Shown: positions 32,810 to 42,846 of the stretch, one piece after another
How positions within the stretch are numbered: position 1 is the first letter of the stretch
Layout of the letters: each line of letters opens with the position of its first letter
Assembly: GCA_030278955.1 (NCBI GenBank)
Contig: JAOANR010000001.1
Coordinates: forward strand, 7,304,874 to 7,368,873
Source: Hygrophila difformis
Lineage: Eukaryota > Streptophyta > Magnoliopsida > Lamiales > Acanthaceae
DNA length: 64,000 nucleotides
Direction of reading: 5' to 3'
The notes under the pieces: generated by a model
Told to the model about the DNA's origin: nothing
Seen by the model: only the letters and a program-made list of their open reading frames with translations
The model's database searches: none
Position numbers and translations under genes: made by a program

Positions 32810-33484
32810 TATTATTTAAATATATATATATATAAATGAATGGGGTAAAAATTCATAAAATCTCATTTATTAATTTAAAAGATGATATACAATTCCAACC
32901 CAAAATCAATTAGAAAACATCATATTCATATAGAATCCCATTATATACTTCTATATGACATAAGACACTTAATAAGTATTTAATTAAATATTTATAAAAC
33001 TTATATATTATAAATAATGTAAAAACATAAAAACATGAAGTGTTTAGATATAGAAGTATATAATTGAACTCAAACATGTAGTCTACGTACGTAGTACAAT
33101 ATTTTCATGCCTTCGATTAGATATTTATTTTCTAGTAGAAATATTTTAATAATAATTAAGAGTTCAAATTTATATTTTTATCGGGTACTACGTATACTTC
33201 CCTCAAATAGTTATTTAAAAAAGGGAAAAACAAATGTTATAAAAGCCCATTGAGTATTATATAATGGAAAATGGAAATGACATAAAAAAAAATTTATGGT
33301 CAAACTTTTAGCACATGGATATTTTTATAATTTAAACCGAAGAGCTTTGCCAAGTCAATGTCCCAACATGTGATCGCATAGGGTACATTTGCATATTTCT
33401 AAGTATATAAAATATTAATTAATTTATAAATTGAAATATATATATTCCATATTTACCGGGCCAACTAATACGAAGTCGAGACTA
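32810..33484. other. AT-rich intergenic DNA left of the LINE
   Basis: Very AT-rich, no gene or clear transposon. It ends at the poly(T) tract (33485-33497) that marks the 3' end of the minus-strand LINE. Confidence 0.4.
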
Positions 33485-33596
33485 TTTTTTTTTTTTTGGC
33501 GAAACAGTCCATACAGGCTAGGAAAAAAGAGAAAAAAGGAAAACAAAAAGGAACTGAAATACATAAAGGAGGCGATAGCTAAACTGTACGGAACAG

Positions 33597-34130
33597 TCAG
33601 CTATCCCTCATGAACCAAGTACCAATCGCATCGGCCCTCAGAATGGGTCGTAGACCATCCGGAGGGAAGGCCCAAGTCGTGAAGAATGCCTCATCGTCTA
33701 CACCCCTCTTGGCTAGGAAGTCGGCCACCGCATTCCCCTCGCGAAGAATATGCTCAAACTGACAGATATCAAACTCCGTTCTTAGCTCCTCAATGTGTAA
33801 CAAATAGGTCCCCAACCAATGAGTCTTGGATCCGCCGCCATGGATCAATCTCAATGCTTCCTTGGAGTCACTTCGGCAACAGACCTCTCTAATCCCCATT
33901 TCTTTCGCCATCTTCAGACCATGCCAAAGGGCTGCCACCTCTGCATGAACGACAGAGGAATCTCCCAACGTTCCCGACAAGCCCCGAAGCCAGCTGCCGT
34001 CTGCATGACGCAGCACCGCTCCAAAACCCGCCTTGTTCCTCCCTGCAGATCTCGAGCCATCACAATGAAGGAAGATGCCCGACCACCCCCCCATATTCCA
34101 GCATACATGCCGTGGGTAGGGATTCGTCAT
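33597..34130 (-). CDS. LINE RNase H domain (frame-shifted from ORF2)
   Basis: A 177-codon open frame, in the -1 frame relative to the end of ORF2. It encodes a plant-type RNase H: FLHCDGSRSA (first Asp), VVHAEVAALWHGLKMAKEMG (Glu), CCRSDSKEALRLIH (Asp), and HILREGNAVADFLAKRGVDD (last Asp). This domain is normally the C-terminal part of ORF2 in one plant LINE lineage, degrading RNA in RNA-DNA hybrids. Here a C13 homopolymer (plus-strand G run 34131-34143) separates it from ORF2, and the apparent Met start at 34130 lies just after that run. It is more likely the tail of ORF2 than an independent gene. Confidence 0.8.
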   Translation of the reverse strand: MTNPYPRHVCWNMGGWSGIFLHCDGSRSAGRNKAGFGAVLRHADGSWLRGLSGTLGDSSVVHAEVAALWHGLKMAKEMGIREVCCRSDSKEALRLIHGGGSKTHWLGTYLLHIEELRTEFDICQFEHILREGNAVADFLAKRGVDDEAFFTTWAFPPDGLRPILRADAIGTWFMRDS

Positions 34131-37100
34131 GGGGGGGGGGGGGTGTGCTGTCCTCGACCAAACATCTCCCGAGCATGGTAAATCTGCCTTACTATCGAGT
34201 GGTGCCCCGTCGAGTTACCCCTGAAGATCCTGGAGCACCTTTCCTTCCATATTTGCCAAACAGCAGCAAGGAAAAGTTCTCCAAATACTCGGTACATACC
34301 ACGAAGCCAAACCCTGACATTGGATCTTTCCAGGGAAGCCAAGTCATTGGGAATTGAGATATTAAGTGCTTGCCATACCTGCTTCGTCCAATCACAAGAA
34401 AAAATACAATGTCTCCAATCCTCTTCGTGCACACCACAAATCTGACAGAGAGGAGACGCCGCCATATGTCGATGGTAACGTAGGGCATTGCATGGAACTG
34501 CCTCCCATGCGATAAGCCACAGCAAGAAGCACACTCTCTCTGGGATTTGTGACTGCCATAGCCAATTCCAATGGCCATCCTCATTATCAATCCGGAGGAG
34601 AAAATTGTAGCCTGAAGAGGCAGTGTAGCGTCCTTCAGTATTCCCCCTCCACACCCATCCGTCCGCCATTGATTCATGCAGGCAAGGTGGTGGCAAGCTT
34701 TGGAGTTTTAACCGAACATCATGGGGGATAATTGACTGGACACAGCTCAAGTTCCATCCATTTTCACCAATAACATCCTTCACCCGCAACTCCCTGTCCT
34801 GTTGGGTCAGGTTAGGCATGTAGTCCCCCAGCTGACCGTTTTGGAGCCATGGCGAGAACCAAAGAGAACATCGGCCATCCCCAAGTTTGAACGCAAACCC
34901 CTCTTCCAATTCCCGAGCAGCCTTGCAAATGCTTCTCCATACCGGGGAGCCCGCCTTAGGAAGATGAGTGTAATGACCCGAGCGATCACAATACTTATCT
35001 CGAAGGAGGGAGCACCAAAGTTTATTCGTACCCATGAAGAGGTCGTTAGCAAGTTTCCCCACCAGCGCTGTATTCATCAATCTCGCCTTGCGAAATCCTA
35101 GTCCACCATGTTTCTTTGGGCGGGCTGCTCGATCCCACCCCACAAGATGGATGCCCTTTCCTGTGCGGTCCTTCCACACAAAGTTTCGGATTCTTTGATC
35201 AATCTTATCACAAATGCTTCGGGGAAGCCACATTAACTGCATGTAGTAGGTTGGAATAGAGGATAGCACATGTCTGGCCAATGTAGCTCTTCCCGACTTA
35301 TTGAGAAGTCGCATAGCCCATGTCGTTATCCGCTTATCCATGTTCTCAGGAATAAATTCATAGGAGTGGCGCCTCACCCTTCCAGTGTGCAATGGAAATC
35401 CGAGGTATTTTCCTAAGTTATCAGTGAATGGTATGGAGGTGACATCAAAGCACCAGTCCCTATCTTCAGCCGTGACACACAAAGGAGCATAGGCTTTAGA
35501 TTTGTCATAGTTGATCTTCAATCCTGCCACATCCTCAAAATCCTCTAAGGTTTGGGATAGGCAAGTAATGCTATCCTCATCGGCCATAGAGCATAGAATT
35601 AGATCATCAGCGAACATTAAGTGGGAAATCCCTCGCCCGCCATTCGACATCCGCACCGGTTTCCAAGATCCAACCTCAACATGATTCTCAATGGAGGTTG
35701 AAAGTCTCTCCATGACGATATTAAACAAATACGGGGAGAGGGGATCCCCTTGCCGCAATCCTCTCCTAGGCCGAAACCCTTCAAGTGGTGATCCATTCCA
35801 CAAAATGGCAAACTCGGGGAAGGTCACGCATTTCATGATGATCCGAATCAACACCGAAGGTAAGGACATCTGCTCCAGACACTCCTGTAAAAAAAGCCAC
35901 CTCACACTGTCATACGCCTTCGCCAGATCCACTTTGAAGACCAACGCCTTGATGCGAGAATTAGCTTTTGATAATGTGAACAACATCTCTTGTAGAATTA
36001 TAGAGTTGTCCACTGTACCCCGGCCAGGCAGGAAAGCAGACTGTAGGGGGGAAATGTATTTCTCCATCACCGGACGAAGCCTGTTCACAATAACTTTCGA
36101 GATGAACTTGTAGGCAACCGAACATAATGTAATAGGCCGGAACTGCTTTACATTACAGGGGGAGGCAACTTTCGGAATCAACACAATGAAAGCCTTAGTA
36201 ATTTCTGTGGGAATAATGTCTGACTGGAAAGCCTGCCGCACCATCTCAACCACATCAACACCCACTGTGTTCCAATATTTTTTATAGAATTCCGCCGGCA
36301 CGCCATCAGGTCCCGGCGAAGCAAGGCCCTTGAATTGTTTTAGTACTACCATCACCTCATGTGTCGTAACAGGACCTGCATCAACATCAATATCCAACTC
36401 TGTTATGGGGGGGAGGTTAGATAGATGTCCAGCATTACCTTGCACCTGATCATCCGCATAAATTCCAGTAAAATACTCCCGCACCGAGTTCTGAAGGATA
36501 GATTGATCGAAACACCTCGTACCATCCTCAAGGACTAAGCTATGGATTTTCTGGCGGTGATGGCGAAACTTAGCCTGAGCATGGAAAAACTTGGTGTTGC
36601 GATCTCCAAGCCGAACCCAATCCTCCTTTGCCCTTTGATACCAAAAGGTTTCCTCCTGAAGTAAAACTTCTTGGTATTCCCTCTGCAAGCGACGCTCCAG
36701 CAGAATAAGTTGCATGGAGTCAACATGTAAGAGAGCTCTCTCCAACCCTGCTAGCCTCCTTAGGATTTTCTTTTTCCGATTCTGGATACGTCGGCCCTCG
36801 CTAGGACATCGCTGGACCGACGCCCCCATAAGAGATGTAATCTTGTCTGCCAAAGATCCATCGCGACCCGTCCATGCTTCCGAAACCAGTTGGTCATAAT
36901 AGGGCAGCCGACACCAGTTGGCTTCCCACCGTTGGATACGCCTTCCATTGGTCCGAGGCACAGCTCCACAATTGAGCAACAATGGCGTATGGTCCGACCC
37001 CAGTCTTGTTAAGGTAGTAATGTGGGCATTAGGGAAGCATTGAAGCCATTGCAAATTAGCCAGACCCCGGTCAAGGCATTTCCTCAGCAAGCCAAAACCG

Positions 37101-37678
37101 CTCACCGACCTCGTCCAAGTAAACTGAGGTCCTTCCACTAACACTGGAAGTAGCCCACAGACCCCAATGCATTCACGAAATTCATCCGCACGATTTTGCA
37201 ACAAGTCCCCTCCTTGAACTTCCGACGGGGCCAGAATCTCGTTCCAATCCCCAACTGCATACCAAGCCCCCGGGATACGATTCATAAGTGCCTTGAGGTA
37301 AGCCCAGTTGGCCCTTCTCCGATAAAAGTTCGGGTAAGCATACACGGCCGTGCAGTGCCACGACATGTGACCACTTCGTAGCTCCACTGTAATGAATCTA
37401 TCCACCACCTCCATAACATTATATTGAACCGGGCTGCCCGAGCGCCCCAACACCCAGACGCCACCTGCTCGACCACACGCTTCTTGGATAGCAATGGGAC
37501 TATATCCCTTCCTGAACATAAAATTACGTACCCGGTCGTACGGGCCTTGCGGTTCAAAAAGTAACAACAGCGATGGAGTATGAGTCCGAAGTAAATCTGC
37601 CAGGGTTCTCCGTGCATGGACATTCATAAGTCCACGCACATTCCATGCTAGTATTGTGAAGCCTTCAAAGTTCGACAT
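34127..37678 (-). CDS. LINE ORF2: endonuclease and reverse transcriptase
   Basis: 1,183 codons. An AP-type endonuclease fills about residues 1-225 (ILAWNVRG at the start, VGDWNEI, and SDHTPLLL near 225). The reverse transcriptase spans about 450-730: PGPDGVPAEFYKKYW, PITLCSVAYKFISKVIVNRL, SAFLPGRGTVDN, KVDLAKAYDSVRW, GLRQGDPLSPYLF and the catalytic LMFADDLILC at about 684-693, both Asp kept. A zinc-binding zf-RVT stretch (LCQICGVHEEDWRHCIFSCD) follows near 1080. The frame ends in TGA immediately after the C13 run that separates it from the RNase H. ORF1 ends 49 bp upstream. The protein would nick target DNA and prime reverse transcription of LINE RNA. No other stop or frameshift is present. 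Confidence 0.92.
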   Translation of the reverse strand: MSNFEGFTILAWNVRGLMNVHARRTLADLLRTHTPSLLLLFEPQGPYDRVRNFMFRKGYSPIAIQEACGRAGGVWVLGRSGSPVQYNVMEVVDRFITVELRSGHMSWHCTAVYAYPNFYRRRANWAYLKALMNRIPGAWYAVGDWNEILAPSEVQGGDLLQNRADEFRECIGVCGLLPVLVEGPQFTWTRSVSGFGLLRKCLDRGLANLQWLQCFPNAHITTLTRLGSDHTPLLLNCGAVPRTNGRRIQRWEANWCRLPYYDQLVSEAWTGRDGSLADKITSLMGASVQRCPSEGRRIQNRKKKILRRLAGLERALLHVDSMQLILLERRLQREYQEVLLQEETFWYQRAKEDWVRLGDRNTKFFHAQAKFRHHRQKIHSLVLEDGTRCFDQSILQNSVREYFTGIYADDQVQGNAGHLSNLPPITELDIDVDAGPVTTHEVMVVLKQFKGLASPGPDGVPAEFYKKYWNTVGVDVVEMVRQAFQSDIIPTEITKAFIVLIPKVASPCNVKQFRPITLCSVAYKFISKVIVNRLRPVMEKYISPLQSAFLPGRGTVDNSIILQEMLFTLSKANSRIKALVFKVDLAKAYDSVRWLFLQECLEQMSLPSVLIRIIMKCVTFPEFAILWNGSPLEGFRPRRGLRQGDPLSPYLFNIVMERLSTSIENHVEVGSWKPVRMSNGGRGISHLMFADDLILCSMADEDSITCLSQTLEDFEDVAGLKINYDKSKAYAPLCVTAEDRDWCFDVTSIPFTDNLGKYLGFPLHTGRVRRHSYEFIPENMDKRITTWAMRLLNKSGRATLARHVLSSIPTYYMQLMWLPRSICDKIDQRIRNFVWKDRTGKGIHLVGWDRAARPKKHGGLGFRKARLMNTALVGKLANDLFMGTNKLWCSLLRDKYCDRSGHYTHLPKAGSPVWRSICKAARELEEGFAFKLGDGRCSLWFSPWLQNGQLGDYMPNLTQQDRELRVKDVIGENGWNLSCVQSIIPHDVRLKLQSLPPPCLHESMADGWVWRGNTEGRYTASSGYNFLLRIDNEDGHWNWLWQSQIPERVCFLLWLIAWEAVPCNALRYHRHMAASPLCQICGVHEEDWRHCIFSCDWTKQVWQALNISIPNDLASLERSNVRVWLRGMYRVFGELFLAAVWQIWKERCSRIFRGNSTGHHSIVRQIYHAREMFGRGQHTPPPP

Positions 37679-37727
37679 ATTATTGCGATGTAATGAAGAC
37701 CACCAATTCTAGCTTCGTCGCCCTCGA

Positions 37728-39149
37728 TCAATCAGTTTGCAGAGGAGGCTCTTCGCCCCCCAGTGAGTCTCCCCTGACATCATCATCATGGTCTCCAGGG
37801 TTATCATCTAGTTCAGTTCCTTCCCATGTCAAGGCGAGGAAGGAATTTTGTTGTTGTGGGGCTGGGCGTTGGATCCCAGTCATCGGATTTGATGTCTGGC
37901 CTGGATCCACTGTCCTTCTCATTCGTTTGCCCTTGTACCGACGTCCATTATCCAAGTGCACATCTCCCTGCGAAGGTTGACTACCAATCACCAATTCCTT
38001 CCCTTTAGTCCGTGCATGGGGCGAGGAATCGATCTCTCTTGTCTTTTCTATAATGTTCGTTTTGTCATGCAAGGGGGGCCGCACCACCTTTTTTGGAGGC
38101 TCGCGTCGAGGCGGACGTGGTGCCCGGGTGACCATAATCCACTCTCCATGGGTCGCAACCGTTTGCGTGGAATTAGGAAGGTCCCCATATTTCGGGAGGT
38201 TGGGATCTCCATTTTCCTTTTCCGTCGCCGCAGAATCCGCCCTAGGAGGTAACTGAATCCCGTCCAAATCTCCACCCTTCCCTCTCGAAAGGCCATCCTC
38301 CTCCATAGCCACCGCCGTCGATACTACTACTGCCGGCGCAGCCGATGTAGGAGTCTCCCTGTCATGGTGTTGGCATTCTCCCAGATTAAATCGGAATCTC
38401 CCACACGTAGTACATATGTGATGTAATCCTTCATAAGCGACTTCCTGCCACTCATCGTTCACCATAACTTTGCCGATCACAGGCTTACTTAAGTCGATCG
38501 TCACACACACCCGGGCGAAGCGAGCGCGACTCAAGTCCTTCGAGTTGATGTCAACTCGAATCGGTTTCCCCACCATGGTTGCAATGAGAAGAAGCATCTC
38601 TTCCTCATAGTAAATGGGATCCAATCCCGGAAATCTAACCCATACCGACGTCTTTGTAATCTGTCCGGCCGTTGCATGGGTATCTTTTGACCAAGGGGCA
38701 ACCGCCAAATGGTGTCCAAAAATTGTCCAGGGGCCATCGTATAGTGCATGGCGACGATCCTCCTCCGACGTAAACTTGACGAGAAAATACCCCTTATCAC
38801 TGTCAACCACCCGAAAGTGGCTTTTTGGTTTCCAAAGTGTCACAATGCGATCTTGCATGATCGCCAAACTGACTCGTTTGCCGAGGACTCGCACAACTAG
38901 GGCATCAAGGAAGGGCGCGCTGAGGCGGTCGATAGCCGCACTATGGATCTGGATTCGTGGCAAGAGTGGGTTGTCATCCACCATGTCGAATGATACCAGT
39001 TCACTCAGGGGAACATTCATGGCGGCCGGAGCCGTAGCGGAGGGCGGTCGGGGAAGGGCGATATCTCGGAACGAAGGCTTGGGCGGTGGGATATCTGGAT
39101 CCGGAGGTGCCGGAGGCGGCGGTTGACTGGTAGGCGGCGTAGAGGACAT
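37728..39149 (-). CDS. LINE ORF1: DUF4283 / zinc-knuckle RNA-binding protein
   Basis: 473 codons. A Pro-rich N-terminus (SQPPPPAPPDPDIPPPKPSF) is followed by a DUF4283-type domain at about 50-215 (LVVRVLGKRVSLAIMQDRIV, YFLVKFTSEEDRRHALYDGP, VRFPGLDPIYYEE). The knuckle near residue 250 reads HHICTTCGRFRFNLGEC, with the CCHC histidine replaced by Phe (codon at 38390-38388). A basic, Pro-rich C-terminus follows (PKKVVRPPLHDK, KGKRMRR). This is the gag-like protein that coats LINE RNA. The homologue in the other LINE here keeps CIFCQKYGHSSNVC. Confidence 0.88.
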   Translation of the reverse strand: MSSTPPTSQPPPPAPPDPDIPPPKPSFRDIALPRPPSATAPAAMNVPLSELVSFDMVDDNPLLPRIQIHSAAIDRLSAPFLDALVVRVLGKRVSLAIMQDRIVTLWKPKSHFRVVDSDKGYFLVKFTSEEDRRHALYDGPWTIFGHHLAVAPWSKDTHATAGQITKTSVWVRFPGLDPIYYEEEMLLLIATMVGKPIRVDINSKDLSRARFARVCVTIDLSKPVIGKVMVNDEWQEVAYEGLHHICTTCGRFRFNLGECQHHDRETPTSAAPAVVVSTAVAMEEDGLSRGKGGDLDGIQLPPRADSAATEKENGDPNLPKYGDLPNSTQTVATHGEWIMVTRAPRPPRREPPKKVVRPPLHDKTNIIEKTREIDSSPHARTKGKELVIGSQPSQGDVHLDNGRRYKGKRMRRTVDPGQTSNPMTGIQRPAPQQQNSFLALTWEGTELDDNPGDHDDDVRGDSLGGEEPPLQTD

Positions 39150-39348
39150 CTCGAGGAAACCCTAGTTTTCTCTTGATGTAATCTATTGATTGAATTGTCG
39201 TGGTCGAGTATTGTTTATAATTTTAAGTATTCGAAATTATTGAATATTTTATGTCCAGTTTACATGAAGCTTTCCATACTACCCATTAGAGAATGCTTCA
39301 TTACAATTATACTTGCCCTATTATTAATCTAAATCAGATAGAAAATAT

Positions 39349-39608
39349 TATTCCCGTTCCTTAATATTTATCACGAACCCACATTTCACCCAATCTAATA
39401 TACAGTTTAAATCCATAATAACTCAAATTGCATACAAGTAAAAATTATGAAAATTTGATAAGTATTCTAAATCTATGTGATTAGATAAATCCAACAAGAT
39501 TCCACGTGACTATATTTTATGTTATATAAGATTAAAAAGTCGAATCAAAGTTACTCAATGAACCGTGGCAAAACCCCACGTGTCAATAATTTAAAAATGG
39601 AGGAAGTA
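39349..39608. mobile_element. Stowaway-like MITE
   Basis: TA-bounded. Left TATTCCCGTTCCTTAATATT, right AAAAATGGAGGAAGTA. Interior shared with 41750-42012 and 63638-63897 (CGAACCCACATTTCACCCAA, ATCCAACAAGATTCCACGTG). Confidence 0.65.
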
Positions 39609-41749
39609 GATAACAAAGGTACATGAAACTTCCATAGCGAGGAATGTAAGTAAAATAAAAGACTCTCCTTCCTCGCATCATCAACATTCTTAATTAGCTA
39701 GACAGCAGTTGCATATGATTCAATTTCAATCTTTCATACTTAAATGCAATTAGCATTTTCATTTAATTATACTAGCTACTCACATTTAGCTGAATTTTGT
39801 TGATATGTGACCCAAAAAATTAGTTGGTCTTTTTTCACTAAACAATTTTTTTCATGGAATTATCACTATTATTGGCTATGTTTGGGACATAATTAAAATT
39901 TAGAGTTTGATGTTAGAAATTAAGGATGAAAAATAGGGAAATGGTTTGGGTGCAGCCAACAGCACATGCTATCACCTGCTGTGGTGATGCTAGAGGCCCA
40001 AAAAATGATGTGTTAAAATAATAAATGATGAGCGCGTAAAAAAAATGATGGATAGTGTCATATCACATATGCTATCGTAAACATCACTTCAAATGCATAT
40101 AGACATTACTTTTTAATGCTCGGACATCACTCCGAACAATACAATTTATTATTTTTAATTGAATATTGTGCATGACTATTAGCAATATCATTTATGAATG
40201 ATTACCCATCATTCTATAGGTACAGCCCATTTGTATGCTTGTACAGAAACCAGATTGGAAAAATAGGTTTAGATTGAGATAGTGTTAAGTATTGATGTTT
40301 AGTATTTTAGATGTTAGAATTTGAAAAGTTAAAAGTTGGAGAAAGATAATGTTTAAACTAAAGTTTAGCAGTTAGAGTGAACAATACTTGCTATTTTTAT
40401 AGCACATGTATATATTTTAGTATTCCAAAGGCTAAACACAAAAGTTCTTCCCAAAAGCAGCTATATTAAAACAAACTAGACACTTAATTGAGCTCTAATT
40501 AGCTTGGTAATTCATAATTGATTTAATATATATATATATATATATATTTGACTATATTGATTAACATTTTTTATATAGTAGAATTTTATAAATAAATTGG
40601 AAAAGTTCAATAAAACTAGTTAAGATCGAATCCGCTGGTTAAAAACTTAAGAATAACATAAAACTTGACTTATTCAACAACACTAATATAAGTGTGATTA
40701 TAGAGTGTCGATGATTGTGTAAATATGTAATAATTATTAATGCACACAGACAGACATGCATGTGAGCATGTCTCATACAGTACGTATTTACCGTCCATAG
40801 TAGAGCTAGGCGTTTACTATATCACCACTAGTGTAGGAATTGTGTTGTTTGGTAATAATAATAGTAGTAATAATTAGAGGCCAGATCAGTAGATCACCGG
40901 CAGGCAAACTGCAAAGTCAAAGCTCGCCTACATTTACAAATCTACAATAGCTAATTATCGGTCAAACATACCAGAAACACGCTTACGGTGCTGCCTAGCT
41001 CATTCGTTCTAATCCGCTGCTTTTATTTAGACCTCACACGTCACTCGTCTATCCTTGTAATAATAGTAGTAGTTGGGAAACTTTAGGATTCCGCCTTTGA
41101 AATTTTAGGATTCGCATTTATTTCTTTTTCATTTTACTCATTTTGCAACTTTACATGCAGTAGTTTTATCCCTAGTAATCCAACCAAGTGTATTTGGATG
41201 CTTGTAATAATTCTCTGTCTTCAAGTATCCATACTTTGACTTTGAAGGATTTATTCACCCTCTTATTTATTTATTTATTTATTTTTTTTATGGCGCTTAT
41301 ATATAGTACTATATAATGGGATACTTATGGAGCGAGCAGATTGTCTCATAGTTCTTTCTCCGAATCCGCTATCCGCTAGCGGATCCGCTAACTCCCAAAC
41401 ATTCCCTAATATGTTGAATTCATCTAAGTAAATTAATAAATATGTCAATTTTTTTCATTATAATTTTTAATTATATTATTTTCATTATTAATCGTTTTAA
41501 ATTACCCATACAGTAAAGTACTGGAAAGGAAACCAAAGATATCCAGAGGAGTACAAACTATAATGTCCTTGCTATTTTCATTTGTCCTTATTGTGCTCGC
41601 TTAAATCGGAAACCACCGACCAAAGTTGTAATATCATCATACGATACTTAATATTTACACTAAATTAGAAGACAGATTACTCATAATACAAAATATACAT
41701 AGAAACAAAGAGGAAAGAATTGTTGATTACAGATAGCTTACTTGGTATA

Positions 41750-42012
41750 TACTTCCTCCATTCCTTTTTAAATGCTACGGACCCACATTTCACGCAATTC
41801 AATACATATCTTTAATGCTTCATAACTCAAATTGCATACAAGTAAAAATTATGAAAAATTGATATTCTAAATCTATGCGATTAGACGAATCCAACAAGAT
41901 CCCACTTGACTATATGTTATCTTATATAATTGTATTAAAAAGCCAAGTCAAAACTACTCAATGAACAGTACCAAAAGTCAAAACGTGCATTTAAAAAGGA
42001 ACGGAGGTAGTA
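41750..42012. mobile_element. Stowaway-like MITE, 263 bp
   Basis: TA-bounded. Ends TACTTCCTCCATTCCTTTTT and (inward from the right) TACTACCTCCGTTCCTTTTT. Good full-length member. Confidence 0.8.
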
Positions 42013-42846
42013 TATATATAAACGTGAAATATCTATAAGTTTAAGGGCGTGGTTGAGTCAGAGATCAGATACGAGTACTTATTAGTAGTAAGGATGCAAT
42101 CAATACTGTATATAGCTGGGAGAGCCTTCGACTCGGTTGCAGTCGCATCCTTATACTTTTATTTTATTAATTTTAATGATATTAGTAAACAAATTAAATA
42201 AATAAAGCAGCTGGAGAGTTTGAAATATGTGCCCATTTTCAGATATACATATTGAACATTCTCACTACATTTCTGTACTTTTAAATTGTATACTATTATA
42301 GGCTTACCGATGATTTAACGGAGGAAGCAATCTACCCAAAAGTTAAATCATTACTAAGAAACAAGCATTTTTCTACCAGCGGTGCAATGGGCCCGACTTT
42401 GGTCACATAAAAAACTCACTCAAAGGTTATTTATAAGGTCGCGTCAAATTTTCTACCTAAACAGATACGTACTTTATTTTCTCCATTCTTAAATACTTGC
42501 TACATGGATCATTGACGCGAGACATATAAGGCGAAGCAATTAAAGTTAGTCCTAGTTGAAGAGAGGAGAATAATTATTCATTAATACTATTATTTATTGA
42601 GTATTTTTAATCTGAGTTTTTAACAAAGTTATATATTTCCTCCATTTTTTTTTAAAGTGTAAAGTTTCTCACTTGCACGTATGTCAATGCATATTTTTAA
42701 TAATTAATAACTCAAAATTTTATACAAATAAACATTCTAATGTTGTATAACTATATTTTGTTTTTGTATAACTATAACAAAAATATAAGGGAACCTTCCA
42801 GTTCCAACAATGTATTTGTAGTGCGAACGTAACAGACTCTCTCAGG

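Larger units (their letters stand above)
33485..39205 (-). mobile_element. L1-type LINE, nearly intact
   Basis: About 5.7 kb, minus orientation. A poly(A) tail (plus-strand T run 33485-33497) ends it on the left. In order of transcription it carries ORF1 (39149-37728), ORF2 with endonuclease and reverse transcriptase (37678-34127), and an RNase H domain (34130-33597) in a shifted frame. The 5' end is inferred at about 39200 from the short leader. No convincing target duplication was found; GTCGAG occurs on both sides but neighbouring bases differ. Only one frame break is visible, so it is much younger than the LINE at 42795-48643. Confidence 0.85.
39206..42633. other. Gene-free region between the two LINEs
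   Basis: AT-rich, with MITEs at 39349-39608 and 41750-42012, a (TA)n run at about 40529-40550, and a short palindromic CCGCTATCCGCTAGCGGATC at 41367-41386. No coding region or RNA gene recognised. Confidence 0.5.

Noticed and set aside
33471..39210. Target duplication for the young LINE (GTCGAG on both sides, about 33475 and 39203)
   Set aside because: Only six bases match and neighbours differ (GTCGAGACTA against GTCGAGTATT). For an element this intact a longer perfect repeat would be expected.
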